NCBI RefSeq assembly: GCF_023702225.1
Contig: NZ_JAMQCO010000002.1
Location: forward strand, 124,001 to 188,000
Length of the DNA stretch: 64,000 bases
Source of the DNA: Aureimonas altamirensis
GTDB lineage: Bacteria; Pseudomonadota; Alphaproteobacteria; Rhizobiales; Rhizobiaceae
Direction: 5' to 3'
In this document: one piece after another, positions 16,798-25,841 of the stretch
How the letters are laid out: the number at the start of each line of letters is the position of its first letter
Numbering within the stretch: the stretch's first letter is position 1
Made by a program: the position numbers and the translations under genes
Notes under the pieces: model-generated
Database searches by the model: none
What the model was told of the DNA's origin: nothing
The model's input: the letters and a program-made list of their open reading frames with translations, nothing else

Positions 16798-18128
16798 CCC
16801 TATCGCCGGAAACCATTGCCGAGGCCGTGGAGGCCCGCGCCGACCGCATCGTGGACACGCTGTCGCGTCTGGTGGAGTTTCCATCCATCGTGATGAACGA
16901 CCCCGCCGGGGCCGGCCCGGGCGAGCGCGACTGCCAGCTCTACCTGCAGAAGCGGCTGGAGTCCCTCGGCTTCTCCACCGACCTCTGGGAGCCGGACGGA
17001 CCCGCTTTGCTGGCCAGATACGAGGGGCGCCCCGGCGCCAACAAGGGCCGCACCTTCGATGGCCGACCCAATCTCGGCGGCACCTTGAAGGGCAGCGGCA
17101 ATGGCCGCTCGATCATGCTGACGGGCCATATCGACGTCGTGCCCCCCGGCCCTGCATCGCATTGGCAAAGCGACCCCTTCGTGCCCGTTGTGGAGGACGG
17201 GTTCGTGCGCGGACGCGGCACGGTGGACATGAAAGGCGGCGTCGCCTGCATGCTGATGGCGGTGGAAATCCTCAAGGAGATCGGCGCAGAACTGAAGGGC
17301 GATGTCGTCTTTACCACGGTCGTCGACGAGGAGATCGGCGGCATGGGCTCGCTTGCCATGGTCGACCGGGGCTTTCGCGCCGATGCCGGCATCATGACGG
17401 AGCCGACCGCCAACCGCATCGCGCCCTTGTGCCACGGCATCCTCTGGGGCCGCATCGTGATCGACGGCATAGGCGGCCATGCAGAGCTGACGCCGAACGC
17501 CTGGTATGCCGGTGGCCCCGTGGATGCGGTGCAGTTGACCCGGCAGATGCTGGACGGGCTGGACATCCTGAACAGGCGCTGGATGCACGATCCGCGCAAG
17601 AACCACCCGCTGATGGCCATGCCCAACCAGATCATCGTCACGCAACTCAATGTCGGGGAGCATCCCTCCTCGATGGCGGGACGCGGCGAAATCGTCATCG
17701 ACGTCCAGTATCTGCCGCATGAGAAGGATGCGTTCGGCCTCGGCGGCCACGTCAAGCGCGAGATCGAGGCGCATGTGGCGGCGCTGTGCCTTGCGGACCC
17801 CTACCTGAAGGAGCATCCGGCGCGGATGGAATGGATCCTCGACGCCGACTGCGCCGAGGTTCCGGCAGACCACCCCTTCGTGGTAAGCTTCCAGCGCGCC
17901 GTCGCATCGGCCAGGCTGGACCCGGCCTTGTCCGGCTTCGGAGCGCACAGCGATATCGGACTGCCGACCGGGCTCGGCAACACGCCGACGGTCAATTTCG
18001 GGCCCGGCGACCCGGCCCAGAGCCACCAGCCGAACGAGCGCGTCTCGATCGAGGATCTGGTAGCCTGCACCAAGGCCATCGCGCTCGCCGTCTACGACTG
18101 GACCAACCGGGAGCGGCCGGCCGCCTGA
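16794..18128 (+). CDS. M20-family deacylase (ArgE/DapE type)
   Basis: A 444-residue zinc peptidase/deacylase of the M20A group. Metal and catalytic residues lie in LTGHIDVVPPGP, GRGTVDMKGG, VVDEEIGG and EPTANR, with a late His in GFGAHSDIGL. The family removes acyl groups from amino acids (acetylornithine, succinyl-diaminopimelate) or cleaves dipeptides. Here it ends a sugar-type importer operon, overlapping the permease by 4 bases behind a GGAGGA site, so the transported compound probably carries an N-acyl or peptide bond. The 3' end overlaps the convergent GntR gene by 37 bases. Confidence 0.87.
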   Translation: MTLSPETIAEAVEARADRIVDTLSRLVEFPSIVMNDPAGAGPGERDCQLYLQKRLESLGFSTDLWEPDGPALLARYEGRPGANKGRTFDGRPNLGGTLKGSGNGRSIMLTGHIDVVPPGPASHWQSDPFVPVVEDGFVRGRGTVDMKGGVACMLMAVEILKEIGAELKGDVVFTTVVDEEIGGMGSLAMVDRGFRADAGIMTEPTANRIAPLCHGILWGRIVIDGIGGHAELTPNAWYAGGPVDAVQLTRQMLDGLDILNRRWMHDPRKNHPLMAMPNQIIVTQLNVGEHPSSMAGRGEIVIDVQYLPHEKDAFGLGGHVKREIEAHVAALCLADPYLKEHPARMEWILDADCAEVPADHPFVVSFQRAVASARLDPALSGFGAHSDIGLPTGLGNTPTVNFGPGDPAQSHQPNERVSIEDLVACTKAIALAVYDWTNRERPAA

Positions 18129-18823
18129 GACGGCACCGCCTTGCGGGGCTCCCGCTCCGCAAGGCCCCCGGAGACGTCCCCCACGGTGCGCCCGACGATA
18201 CGCATGTGAATGCCCATCGCCTCGGCGGCGGCGGCGCCATCGCCGGCCACTATGGCCTCGACGACGCGGCCATGCTCCTCCTGAGAGCGGTCGATGCGCC
18301 GGTCGGCGTCGAATTGCAGCCGGCGGAATGGCGCCACCCGCCGGCGCACGCTGCGCGCCGTTTCTTCCAGAAAGCCGTTATGGCTGCCGGCGTAGATGGC
18401 ATCGTGGAAACGGTCATTGTGGGAACGGTAGCGTTCGACCTCGGAGGCCTTCACCAGCTCTTCGCCGGATGCATGAAGCGCCTCGAGCCGGCTTTTCTCT
18501 CCGGCCGTCATGGCCGCCGCGCACAGGCGGGCCGCAAGGGATTCCAGCTCCGCCATCACAAGGAAGATGTTCTGGAACTCGGCTTCCGTCAGCGTCGTCA
18601 CCACCGCGCCCCGATGCGGACGCGACAGGGCGAGGCCGATGGATTCGAGTTGCCGGATCGCCTCGCGGACCGGCGTGCGCGAGACGCCGAACTCGCCGGC
18701 CAGCCCAACCTCGTCCAGGGGCTCTCCCGGCAGCAGGATGCCATGCACGATCCGGTCGGCGATGGCCTCGCGGATCATGTCGGCCTGCGTACGGCGTGCC
18801 ATGTATCTGTTCGTCTGCGTCAT
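18092..18823 (-). CDS. GntR-family regulator (FCD type), last gene of the biuret operon
   Basis: A 243-residue regulator. The winged helix holds GVSRTPVREAIRQLE and the FCD domain follows, with RSHNDRFHDAIYAGSHN. It starts 9 bases after the allophanate hydrolase stop and is the tenth and last gene of the operon that begins at 28076. Its 3' end overlaps the convergent deacylase gene by 37 bases. It probably senses a ureide or allophanate-like acid and controls the operon through the repeats upstream of the binding-protein gene. Confidence 0.88.
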   Translation of the reverse strand: MTQTNRYMARRTQADMIREAIADRIVHGILLPGEPLDEVGLAGEFGVSRTPVREAIRQLESIGLALSRPHRGAVVTTLTEAEFQNIFLVMAELESLAARLCAAAMTAGEKSRLEALHASGEELVKASEVERYRSHNDRFHDAIYAGSHNGFLEETARSVRRRVAPFRRLQFDADRRIDRSQEEHGRVVEAIVAGDGAAAAEAMGIHMRIVGRTVGDVSGGLAEREPRKAVPSQAAGRSRLVQS

Positions 18824-18832
18824 GATGTCGTG

Positions 18833-20638
18833 TCACGCGGCCGGGGCGCGGCTGGCGATGTAGTTGCGCCATCCACCATAATGCGTGATCTCGCTGGCAT
18901 TGGCGAGCGCGGCCGGCTCGCAGATGAAGCCGGTGACCAGCGAGCCGTCGTCCAGCTCAACCTTGCCGACACCGAGCGGCTGCGGGATCCCGGCGACGAA
19001 GCGGCCGAAACCACTGGCCGGCAGGCTCCATACCTCCACCTCCAGCCCCGGGCCGGCAAAGCCGCCTTCCCGCACGAGGCCGGGTTTCGGCGGCACCGTA
19101 CCGGCCAGGGCGTGAAGGCGGTAATGCGGTGCGGTACGCGCCGTGCGCACCAGCCGTCCGCCCTGTGCCGCAAGCTCGCCGTTCAACGGCATGCCTGTCA
19201 GGTGCGCGCCGACGACCGCGATCTCCAGCCAGCTACCGCCCGATGGTTCCGGCAGCTTGTTCCGCACGCTCAGGCCGCGGTCCAGTCCGGCTCCGCAGCC
19301 TGCTTCTTCATGCAGGCGCGCCGCAAAACCGGCCAGCGCGTCGTCGCTGTCGGCCCGGCCCACCAGTTGCACGCCGAAGGGCAGTCCGGCTGGCGTGAAG
19401 CCGGCAGGAACGGCGATGGCCGCAGCACCGAAGAAATTGGCGAAGTTGGTGAAACGGCCGAAACGCGCGTTCAATGCCACCGGATCGGCAAGCATCGCCG
19501 CCACCGTCTGGATATCGGGCGAAGTCGGCAGCAGCAGCGCGTCGATGCCGTCCATCGCCTTTTCCGCCTGTCGGCGGTAGCCGGCAAGTGCGTAGACACC
19601 CTCGAAGGCATCCACCGCGCTCATGCCGCGCGCACTTTCGATGATGGCGCGCACCGTCGGCTCGACGCTGTCCGGCTGGGCATCGATGAAGGGCTTGATG
19701 GCGGCCAGCCGCTCGGCCACCCATGGACCCTCGTAAAGCAGCGCCGCCGCCTTTCGGAAGGGCGCATAATCGAAGGGCACGATCTCCGCACCGAGAAGCC
19801 GCGCCCGCTCTATCGCCGCGCGATACAGCGCTGCATAGGCATCGTTGCCGAAGAACTCCTGCTCTTCCGCCTCCGGCACGCCGAGGCGCAGACGCGCCGG
19901 CAGCCGGGTTTCGCCGAAGCGGCGGGAGAATGCATCGGCGGCGTCGAAGCCCTCCATCACGCGGCGCGCCGCGATGCCGTCGGCCACCGTGGCGGCGAAC
20001 ACGGTGACGACGTCGATGGAGCGGCAGGCCGGGACGACGCCCGTCGTGGACACCCGGCCAGTGGAAGGCTTGATGCCGACGATATTGTTGAACGCGGCGG
20101 GCACGCGCCCGGAGCCGGCGGTGTCGGTGCCGAGCGCCAGCGCCGCCGTGCCGGAGGCGACCGCGACGGCGGAGCCGGAGGACGAGCCCCCCGAGACATA
20201 GGCGGCGTCGAACACGCAACGCGGAGCGCCATAGGGCGAGCGCGTGCCGTTCAGCCCCGTGGCGAACTGGTCGAGGTTCGTCTTGCCGACGATGATCGCG
20301 CCGGCCTGACGCAACCGGGCCACTACATGCGCGTCGGCATCCGGCGTATAGGCAAAGGCCGGGCACGCCGCCGTAGTCGGGAAGCCGGCGACGTCGATAT
20401 TGTCCTTGACGGCAACCGGGACGCCCCACAGCGGCAGGCTGCCGGGAACGGGCGACCGCTCCTCGAGCGCCCTTGCCTGCCGCGTCAATTGCTGCCGGGT
20501 GGCCGGGGCGATGAATGCGGCCGGATCGCCTGCCGCGATGCGCCCGGATACGGCGTCGATCATCGCGTCCAGCGTCAGTCCCGCCGCGTAGGCGTCGGCC
20601 AGTGATGAAAGGTCGATGAACTTCGGAAGATCGGTCAT
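18833..20638 (-). CDS. atzF: Allophanate hydrolase (AtzF/TrzF type)
   Basis: A 601-residue cytoplasmic amidase-signature enzyme that converts allophanate to ammonia and CO2. The Ser-cisSer-Lys triad reads as K78 (VAVKDNID), S152 (GGSSSGSA) and S176 (GTDTAGSGR), with the same spacing as AtzF. A C-terminal domain (about 460-601) characteristic of the non-biotin allophanate hydrolases follows. ATG 20638 has GAGGA upstream and gives the family N-terminus. With biuH in the same operon it completes biuret degradation. No urea carboxylase gene and no AtzE/AtzG are present in the window, so biuret is the likeliest source of its substrate. Confidence 0.93.
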   Translation of the reverse strand: MTDLPKFIDLSSLADAYAAGLTLDAMIDAVSGRIAAGDPAAFIAPATRQQLTRQARALEERSPVPGSLPLWGVPVAVKDNIDVAGFPTTAACPAFAYTPDADAHVVARLRQAGAIIVGKTNLDQFATGLNGTRSPYGAPRCVFDAAYVSGGSSSGSAVAVASGTAALALGTDTAGSGRVPAAFNNIVGIKPSTGRVSTTGVVPACRSIDVVTVFAATVADGIAARRVMEGFDAADAFSRRFGETRLPARLRLGVPEAEEQEFFGNDAYAALYRAAIERARLLGAEIVPFDYAPFRKAAALLYEGPWVAERLAAIKPFIDAQPDSVEPTVRAIIESARGMSAVDAFEGVYALAGYRRQAEKAMDGIDALLLPTSPDIQTVAAMLADPVALNARFGRFTNFANFFGAAAIAVPAGFTPAGLPFGVQLVGRADSDDALAGFAARLHEEAGCGAGLDRGLSVRNKLPEPSGGSWLEIAVVGAHLTGMPLNGELAAQGGRLVRTARTAPHYRLHALAGTVPPKPGLVREGGFAGPGLEVEVWSLPASGFGRFVAGIPQPLGVGKVELDDGSLVTGFICEPAALANASEITHYGGWRNYIASRAPAA

Positions 20639-20651
20639 TGTCGGAATGTCC

Positions 20652-21008
20652 TCAAGCCTGTTCTGCTTCATCCAGTATCTCGACCGGCGCCGCCCAATGG
20701 ATCAGCACGAGGCATCCCTCGTCGGACCAGACCCGGTGGATGCTGCCGGGGCGGTTGACGACGAAATCGCCGGCGGCATAGCGCCCGGCGTCGTCGCTTT
20801 GCGCGCCCTCCAGCACAAGGATGGTTTCCAGGCCGGCATGGCGGTGGCGCGGCACGCTGGCCCCCGCCGCGTATCGCAGCAGGGCGACGGCCGGTCCCCC
20901 GTCCACGGAGCGGGCGATATGATGGATATCCACCCCCGGCCGGAACGGCTCGAAGGCGACGGGATCCGGCAGGGCGGCCAGAAGCCCCTGCATGCGTTCG
21001 GGTTTCAT
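20652..21008 (-). CDS. ChrR-like cupin-domain protein
   Basis: A 118-residue single-domain cupin with PRHRHAGLETILVLEG, a His-rich first cupin motif, and GDFVVNRPGSIHRVWSDEGCLVLIHW as the second. It resembles the anti-sigma ChrR C-terminal cupin without its zinc-finger part. It overlaps the preceding isochorismatase by 4 bases (ATGA) and precedes atzF by 13 bases. It may bind a pathway intermediate or act as a small isomerase or decarboxylase; the sequence does not decide. Confidence 0.75.
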   Translation of the reverse strand: MKPERMQGLLAALPDPVAFEPFRPGVDIHHIARSVDGGPAVALLRYAAGASVPRHRHAGLETILVLEGAQSDDAGRYAAGDFVVNRPGSIHRVWSDEGCLVLIHWAAPVEILDEAEQA

Positions 21009-21670
21009 GTCGCCAATCCTTCCGCGATGGCATCCACCGTGGCCGTCCAGCCGACGATGCCTCCCTGTGCCCGCACCATGTCCAGCGTCGCCGCCTTGAA
21101 CTCGGGAAAATAGCTTTCCGTCGCATCCTCGGCGAGCAGGCAGTCGAAGCCGCGGTCATTGGCCTCGCGCATGGTCGTCTGTACGCAGACTTCGGTCGTC
21201 ACCCCGGCCAGCACCAGCGCGGTGACGCCGAGGCGTTCCAGGACGAAGGCCAGCTCCGTCGAATGGAAGGCTCCCTTGCCCGGCTTGTCGATGACGGTTT
21301 CGCCGGGCAGCGGGAACAGCTCCGGCACGATCTCCGCGCCCGGCGCGCCGGCCACCAGGATCCTTCCCATCGGCCCCATGTCGCCGATGCGCCGTCCCTC
21401 CGGGCCGCGCCGCCACTTCGCGGGCGGGCAATCGGACAAGTCCGGACGATGGCATTCGCGCGTGTGGATCACCGGTGCGCCCCGGGCACGAAACACCTCG
21501 ATCAGCCTTTTGGTGGCGGGCACGATGGCCTGCAGGCGCGAGACGTCGTTGCCGAGGCTCTCGCCAAAACCGCCAGGCTCCAGGAAGTCGCGCTGCATGT
21601 CGATGACCACCAGCGCCACGTGCCCGTGCTCGAAGGGGAATGGCGACGGAAGCGCCGCGACCGACCCCAT
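21005..21670 (-). CDS. Isochorismatase-fold cysteine hydrolase (second in biuret operon)
   Basis: A 221-residue cysteine hydrolase. Its triad is visible as D24 in VVIDMQRDF, Lys in [10 protein letters not shown] and Cys in [18 protein letters not shown]. It is clearly related to the biuret hydrolase at 23175 (shared [22 protein letters not shown]) but differs around the substrate pocket. It may act on a different amide such as N-carbamoyl-sarcosine, peroxyureidoacrylate or another ureide. GTG 21673 overlaps the upstream stop as GTGA and ATG 21670 as TGATG; I prefer ATG. Confidence 0.83.
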   Translation of the reverse strand: MGSVAALPSPFPFEHGHVALVVIDMQRDFLEPGGFGESLGNDVSRLQAIVPATKRLIEVFRARGAPVIHTRECHRPDLSDCPPAKWRRGPEGRRIGDMGPMGRILVAGAPGAEIVPELFPLPGETVIDKPGKGAFHSTELAFVLERLGVTALVLAGVTTEVCVQTTMREANDRGFDCLLAEDATESYFPEFKAATLDMVRAQGGIVGWTATVDAIAEGLAT

Positions 21671-23178
21671 CACCGGTGCCCCGCCATGTGCCGGCCGATC
21701 TCCATCGGATCGGCCTTGCGGCCGCCTTCCGTCTCAAAGACGATCCTGCCCTCGTGCATGACGAGGATGCGATCGGACAGGGCGATCACCTCATCCAGAT
21801 CCTCGCTCACCAGCAGCACCGCCGTTCCCTTGTTGCGCGCTTTCAGAAGCGCCGCACGGATATCCGCCACCGCACCGAAATCCAGCCCGAAGCACGGATT
21901 GGCGACCACCAGCAACTCTGCATCGCCGTCCAGCTCGCGCGCCAGCACGGCGCGCTGCACATTGCCGCCCGACAGGGTGGCGATGGGCGCTTCCGGCGAT
22001 TGCGTCTTGATGGAATAGGCGGAAATCTGCTCCTCGGCGTAGCGGCGCATGCCGCGCCTGTCGACAAGGATGCGGGCGCGCCCATCGGCATGCCGGTCGA
22101 AGGTGCGGAAGGCAAGATTCTCCATCACGCTCATCCGTCCGACGCACGCATTGCGCAGCGGTTCTTCGGGCAAGACGCGCACGCCCATCGCCTGCGCCTG
22201 CGAACGGCGCGCGTGGTACGGCGCACCGCCGACATGGATGGACCCGGATGCGGGCACGGTCTGGCCGGACAGCGTCTCCACCAGCACCGCCTGTCCGTTG
22301 CCGGATATGCCGGCAACCCCGACGATCTCGCCGGCCCGCACCTCCAGCCTGTCGATATCGATGCCGCCGCGTTGTGGCCCGGCCTTCACCCGGCTGAGGT
22401 CGAGGACGGCGCGCGCGTTGGTGGCGGCGGGCTTGGGCGTGGGCGCGGCCTCCAGGTCGCGCTTGCCGATCATCATGTCCGCCATGTCCGGCACCGATAA
22501 CGCGTCGACGCGGCCCTGCCCGGCAAGCCGACCCCGCCGCAGCACGGTCACCTCGTCGCAGAAACCCGTAACCTCGGGAAACTTGTGGCTTATCAGCAGG
22601 ACGCCCAACCCCTCGTCGGTGGCGCGGCGACGCAGGAAGCCGAGCACGTCCCGCGCCTCGCCGGGCGTCAGCACGGATGTCGGCTCGTCGAGCACCAGAA
22701 CGCGGGAGCCGAGATACAGCTCCTTGAGGATTTCGGTCTTCTGCCGTTCGCCCGCCGAAAGACGATGCACGGGCACGTCCAGCGGCACCTTCAGCGGCAT
22801 GTCGGCCATGAAGGCCGCCAGCTTAGCCCGCTCCTTGCGCCAATCCACGATAGTCGGCACGTCCGGCCCCGCCATCACCAGGTTTTCCAGCACCGTCATG
22901 GCGGGCACCAGCGTAAAATGCTGGTACACCATGCCGATGCCCAGGCGGCGGGCATCGCGCGGGCTGGTCACCTCGACCTCACGCCCGTCCATCAGGACGC
23001 TCCCTTCGTCCGCGCGATAATAGCCGAGGACGCATTTGACGAGAGTGGATTTGCCGGCGCCGTTTTCCCCCAGCAGTGCATGGAACGTGCCGCCCCGCAG
23101 GCGCAGCGATACGCCATCCAGCGCGGTAAAGGCACCGAACCGCTTGGTCAGCCCCACAACCTCCAGAAGGCTCGTCAA
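21670..23178 (-). CDS. BMP-type nucleoside/ureide ABC transporter ATP-binding protein
   Basis: A 502-residue double-ATPase of the YufO/RbsA type. The first domain has [27 protein letters not shown] and [11 protein letters not shown]. The second has the usual degenerate P-loop GISGNGQAV and [14 protein letters not shown]. The start is a TTG at 23178 overlapping the biuH stop as TTGA, with GGAGG about 7 bases ahead; there is no ATG nearby that keeps the domain whole. It serves the two permeases at 24918-26947 and the BMP binding protein, although the genes are separated by amiF and biuH. Confidence 0.88.
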   Translation of the reverse strand: MTSLLEVVGLTKRFGAFTALDGVSLRLRGGTFHALLGENGAGKSTLVKCVLGYYRADEGSVLMDGREVEVTSPRDARRLGIGMVYQHFTLVPAMTVLENLVMAGPDVPTIVDWRKERAKLAAFMADMPLKVPLDVPVHRLSAGERQKTEILKELYLGSRVLVLDEPTSVLTPGEARDVLGFLRRRATDEGLGVLLISHKFPEVTGFCDEVTVLRRGRLAGQGRVDALSVPDMADMMIGKRDLEAAPTPKPAATNARAVLDLSRVKAGPQRGGIDIDRLEVRAGEIVGVAGISGNGQAVLVETLSGQTVPASGSIHVGGAPYHARRSQAQAMGVRVLPEEPLRNACVGRMSVMENLAFRTFDRHADGRARILVDRRGMRRYAEEQISAYSIKTQSPEAPIATLSGGNVQRAVLARELDGDAELLVVANPCFGLDFGAVADIRAALLKARNKGTAVLLVSEDLDEVIALSDRILVMHEGRIVFETEGGRKADPMEIGRHMAGHR

Positions 23179-23876
23179 CGCAAGGCCTCCAGCAGCGCGT
23201 CGCTCCTCGCCACGGCCCCGAAGACGCCGCCCTGCATCGTCACCATGCGGATCGCCGCCTCGTGGTTGCCCCTGTCGGTGGCGCCGCAGCAATCTTCCAG
23301 GATCACGCACTCGTAGCCACGGTCGTTGGCCTCGCGCATGGTCGTGTGGACGCAGACATCGGTGGTGATGCCCGTCAGAACGATATTGCGGATGCCGCGC
23401 TGGTTCAGGATCAGTTCCAGATCGGTCGCGCAGAAGGATCCCTTGCCCGGCTTGTCGATAACGACTTCACCCGGCAACGGCGCAAGCTCGGGGATGATTT
23501 CCCAGCCCGGTTCACCCCGCACGAGAATGCGCCCGCAGGGGCCCGGGTCGCCGATGCCCGCGCCGATATTGCGCGAGCGCCATCGCTTGTTGGCCGGCAG
23601 GTCGGCCAGATCGGGCCGGTGCCCCTCGCGCGTGTGGATGATGTGGTAGCCGCCGGCCCGCATGGCCGCCATCACCCGCGCAATGGGCTCGATGGGCGCC
23701 CGCGTCAGGGACAGGTCGTAGCCCATTGCGTCCACATAGCCTCCCTTGCCGCAGAAATCGGTCTGCATGTCGATGACGATCAGAGCCGTATTGTCGGGCC
23801 TCAGGCTTGCGTCGTAGGGCCAGGCATAGGGCTGCGAGGCGATGCTGCCTGTCGTCTTCCGCGATGTCGTGTCCAT
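23175..23876 (-). CDS. biuH: Biuret amidohydrolase
   Basis: A 233-residue isochorismatase-fold cysteine hydrolase that splits biuret into allophanate and ammonia. The triad D36 ([10 protein letters not shown]), K142 ([10 protein letters not shown]) and C175 ([10 protein letters not shown]) falls at the residue numbers I recall for Rhizobium leguminosarum BiuH. Long stretches such as [22 protein letters not shown] and CATDLEL also match from memory. ATG 23876 has AAGGAGA 8 bases upstream. It lies between formamidase and the importer ATPase; its product is consumed by the allophanate hydrolase three genes downstream. Confidence 0.92.
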   Translation of the reverse strand: MDTTSRKTTGSIASQPYAWPYDASLRPDNTALIVIDMQTDFCGKGGYVDAMGYDLSLTRAPIEPIARVMAAMRAGGYHIIHTREGHRPDLADLPANKRWRSRNIGAGIGDPGPCGRILVRGEPGWEIIPELAPLPGEVVIDKPGKGSFCATDLELILNQRGIRNIVLTGITTDVCVHTTMREANDRGYECVILEDCCGATDRGNHEAAIRMVTMQGGVFGAVARSDALLEALR

Positions 23877-23889
23877 TGCCAGCGTCTCC

Positions 23890-24906
23890 TTATTCCGCCG
23901 CTTCGCGGGCCGGGCCGCCATAGCGGCGCGTCGGCGCGGCGAAGCCGAAGCCGGTTCCGTCCGTCACCTTCACCTCGTCTTCCCACGGCAGGCGATAGGT
24001 GCCTGCGGCCAGGTCGTGCATGTATGTGTAAGGACAATCCCCGGCGCCGCCGGCCACGGCGACATAGCCGCGATGGCCGAGCTGGTAGATATTGTTCTCC
24101 ACGCCCCAGTTCCGGCGCGCTTCGCGCACGAGGTCGGGCCGCACCTCGGCGGTGATGATCTCGTCCACGCGGCCCGTCGTGCCATGGGCGATCACCGTCC
24201 CGTCGAAATTGACGATCATGCCCTCGCCCATGGAATCGAAGCTTCCGTCCGATCCGCACATGCAGACATTGGCCGTCACCATGAGATTGCAGAAGGCGTT
24301 GGACTGGTTGGTGAACCGCCAGCTCTCCCGGATCGGAGCGGTGTAGCCTGCCGTCCGCAGCATGATCTCGGCGCCCTTGTAGGCGCATTCCCGCGCCATC
24401 TCCGGAAACATGCCGTCATGGCAGATGATGAGCGCCAGCCTGGTGCCCTTCGGCCCGTCGATGACGGGAATGCCCAGATTTCCCGGCTCCCATGGCTCTA
24501 CCGGCACCCATGGATGCAGCTTGCGATAGTTCAACCGGATTTCGCCTGTGTCGTCGATGACGAGCCCCGTGTTGTAGGGCATGCCGCCGGGATTCAGCTC
24601 CATGATGGAGAAGCAACCCCAGATGGAATTGTCGCGGCAGGCCTGCCTGAAGGCGGCAACCTCCGGCCCGTCCACGCGGCACATGATCTCCGGGTTGGTG
24701 TCCATCGAAAGCCCGTGCAGCGAATATTCCGGAAACACCACCAGATCCATGGTGCCGAGGTTGCGCCGGGCCTTTCCCACCATGTCGACGATGCGTCGTG
24801 TCTGCGCGGCAAGATCGTCCTTCGTCACCACGGTCGGCAATTGCAGTTGCACGCAGCCGATGACGACGCCGTGTTCCGATTTGTTGAGTCCGCCAAGGCC
24901 GTTCAT
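23890..24906 (-). CDS. amiF: Formamidase (nitrilase superfamily)
   Basis: A 338-residue nitrilase-superfamily amidase converting formamide to formate and ammonia. It opens with [17 protein letters not shown], typical of AmiF. By my count the catalytic triad is E60 (FPEYS), K129 (YRKLHPW) and C162 (ICHDGM). The length fits AmiF (about 335) rather than the longer aliphatic amidase AmiE. The gene is in the middle of the biuret operon, 13 bases ahead of biuH and 11 after the permease, so formamide or a close relative is probably another nitrogen source scavenged by this operon. Confidence 0.9.
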   Translation of the reverse strand: MNGLGGLNKSEHGVVIGCVQLQLPTVVTKDDLAAQTRRIVDMVGKARRNLGTMDLVVFPEYSLHGLSMDTNPEIMCRVDGPEVAAFRQACRDNSIWGCFSIMELNPGGMPYNTGLVIDDTGEIRLNYRKLHPWVPVEPWEPGNLGIPVIDGPKGTRLALIICHDGMFPEMARECAYKGAEIMLRTAGYTAPIRESWRFTNQSNAFCNLMVTANVCMCGSDGSFDSMGEGMIVNFDGTVIAHGTTGRVDEIITAEVRPDLVREARRNWGVENNIYQLGHRGYVAVAGGAGDCPYTYMHDLAAGTYRLPWEDEVKVTDGTGFGFAAPTRRYGGPAREAAE

Positions 24907-24917
24907 GCCTGGTCTCC

Positions 24918-25841
24918 CTATCTGGTGATCGACAGTTCGCGCGGGGCGCCGTCGAGGGCGCGGTCCGGCGACGAGGTGAAGATGAGAATGGCGAGGGTCA
25001 GCACGTAAGGCGCTGCATAGAACAGGTAGTAGCCCTGTGTGATCCCGATGGACTGGAGCGCGGGCCCGAGCGCCCCGGCCCCGCCGAAGATGAGCGCAGC
25101 GCCGAGGCACGCGACGGGCCGCCACCGCGCAAAGATCACCAGCGCCACGGCAATCAGGCCCTGGCCGGACGAGATGCCCTCGTTCCAACTGCCGGGATAG
25201 TAGAGCGACAGGTAGGCGCCCGCGACGCCGGCCATGAAGCCGCCGAACGCCGTCGCACCGATGCGCACCGGCAGGATCGGATAGCCCATCGCCCGCGCGG
25301 CGTCGCTGCTGTCTCCGACCATGCGCAGGACGAGACCGAGCCGGGTGCGACGGAAGACGAAGGCGATGGCGAATGCGAGCGCGATGCCGATCAGGAAAAG
25401 CGGATTGACCTGCAGCGCGGCGCGCAGCTGCGGGCTGCCGGCCCAGAAGCCGAGATCGATGGACGGCAGCATGGGCGCGGCGGGCTGGATCAGCGGCTTG
25501 CCGAGGAAGAAAGCCAGGCCGGTGCCGAACAGCATCAGCGCGATGCCGACGGCGATATCGTTGACCCGCGGCAGCGAGCACAATGCGCCGTGCAGAAGGC
25601 CGAACAGCGCTCCGGACAGCCCGGCCGCCAGGACACCCATCCACGGAGAACCGGTCAGGAGCGAGCCGCCATAGCCGGCCATGGCCCCGAAGACCAGCGT
25701 GCCTTCCAGCCCGAGGTTGATACGGCCGCTCTTCTCCGTCACGCATTCGCCGAGGCTGACGAACAGGAACGGGGTGGAAACGCGGATCGCGCCGCCGATG
25801 ACCGCGATCAGGACGCCCCACAGGCCGAGATCGCCGTTCAT
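24918..25841 (-). CDS. BMP-type ABC transporter permease 2 (YufQ-like)
   Basis: A 307-residue inner-membrane permease with about eight hydrophobic segments and the signature SLGECVTEKSGRINLGLEG, found in the second permease of nucleoside-type BMP importers. GISSGQGLIAVALVIFARW is the coupling region. It overlaps the first permease by 4 bases. With its partner it forms the channel for a nucleoside- or ureide-like compound. Confidence 0.9.
   Translation of the reverse strand: MNGDLGLWGVLIAVIGGAIRVSTPFLFVSLGECVTEKSGRINLGLEGTLVFGAMAGYGGSLLTGSPWMGVLAAGLSGALFGLLHGALCSLPRVNDIAVGIALMLFGTGLAFFLGKPLIQPAAPMLPSIDLGFWAGSPQLRAALQVNPLFLIGIALAFAIAFVFRRTRLGLVLRMVGDSSDAARAMGYPILPVRIGATAFGGFMAGVAGAYLSLYYPGSWNEGISSGQGLIAVALVIFARWRPVACLGAALIFGGAGALGPALQSIGITQGYYLFYAAPYVLTLAILIFTSSPDRALDGAPRELSITR

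Noticed and set aside
17786-20605. Very long plus-strand open frame antisense to the GntR and allophanate hydrolase genes
   Set aside because: The translation is low-complexity, rich in Arg, Gly, Ala and His with no recognisable domain; it mirrors the codon pattern of the real minus-strand genes in high-GC DNA.
21670-23178. Frameshift or broken start in the BMP ATPase gene
   Set aside because: Although no ATG is near, a TTG with GGAGG ahead and a TTGA overlap with biuH gives a complete double-ATPase of normal length.
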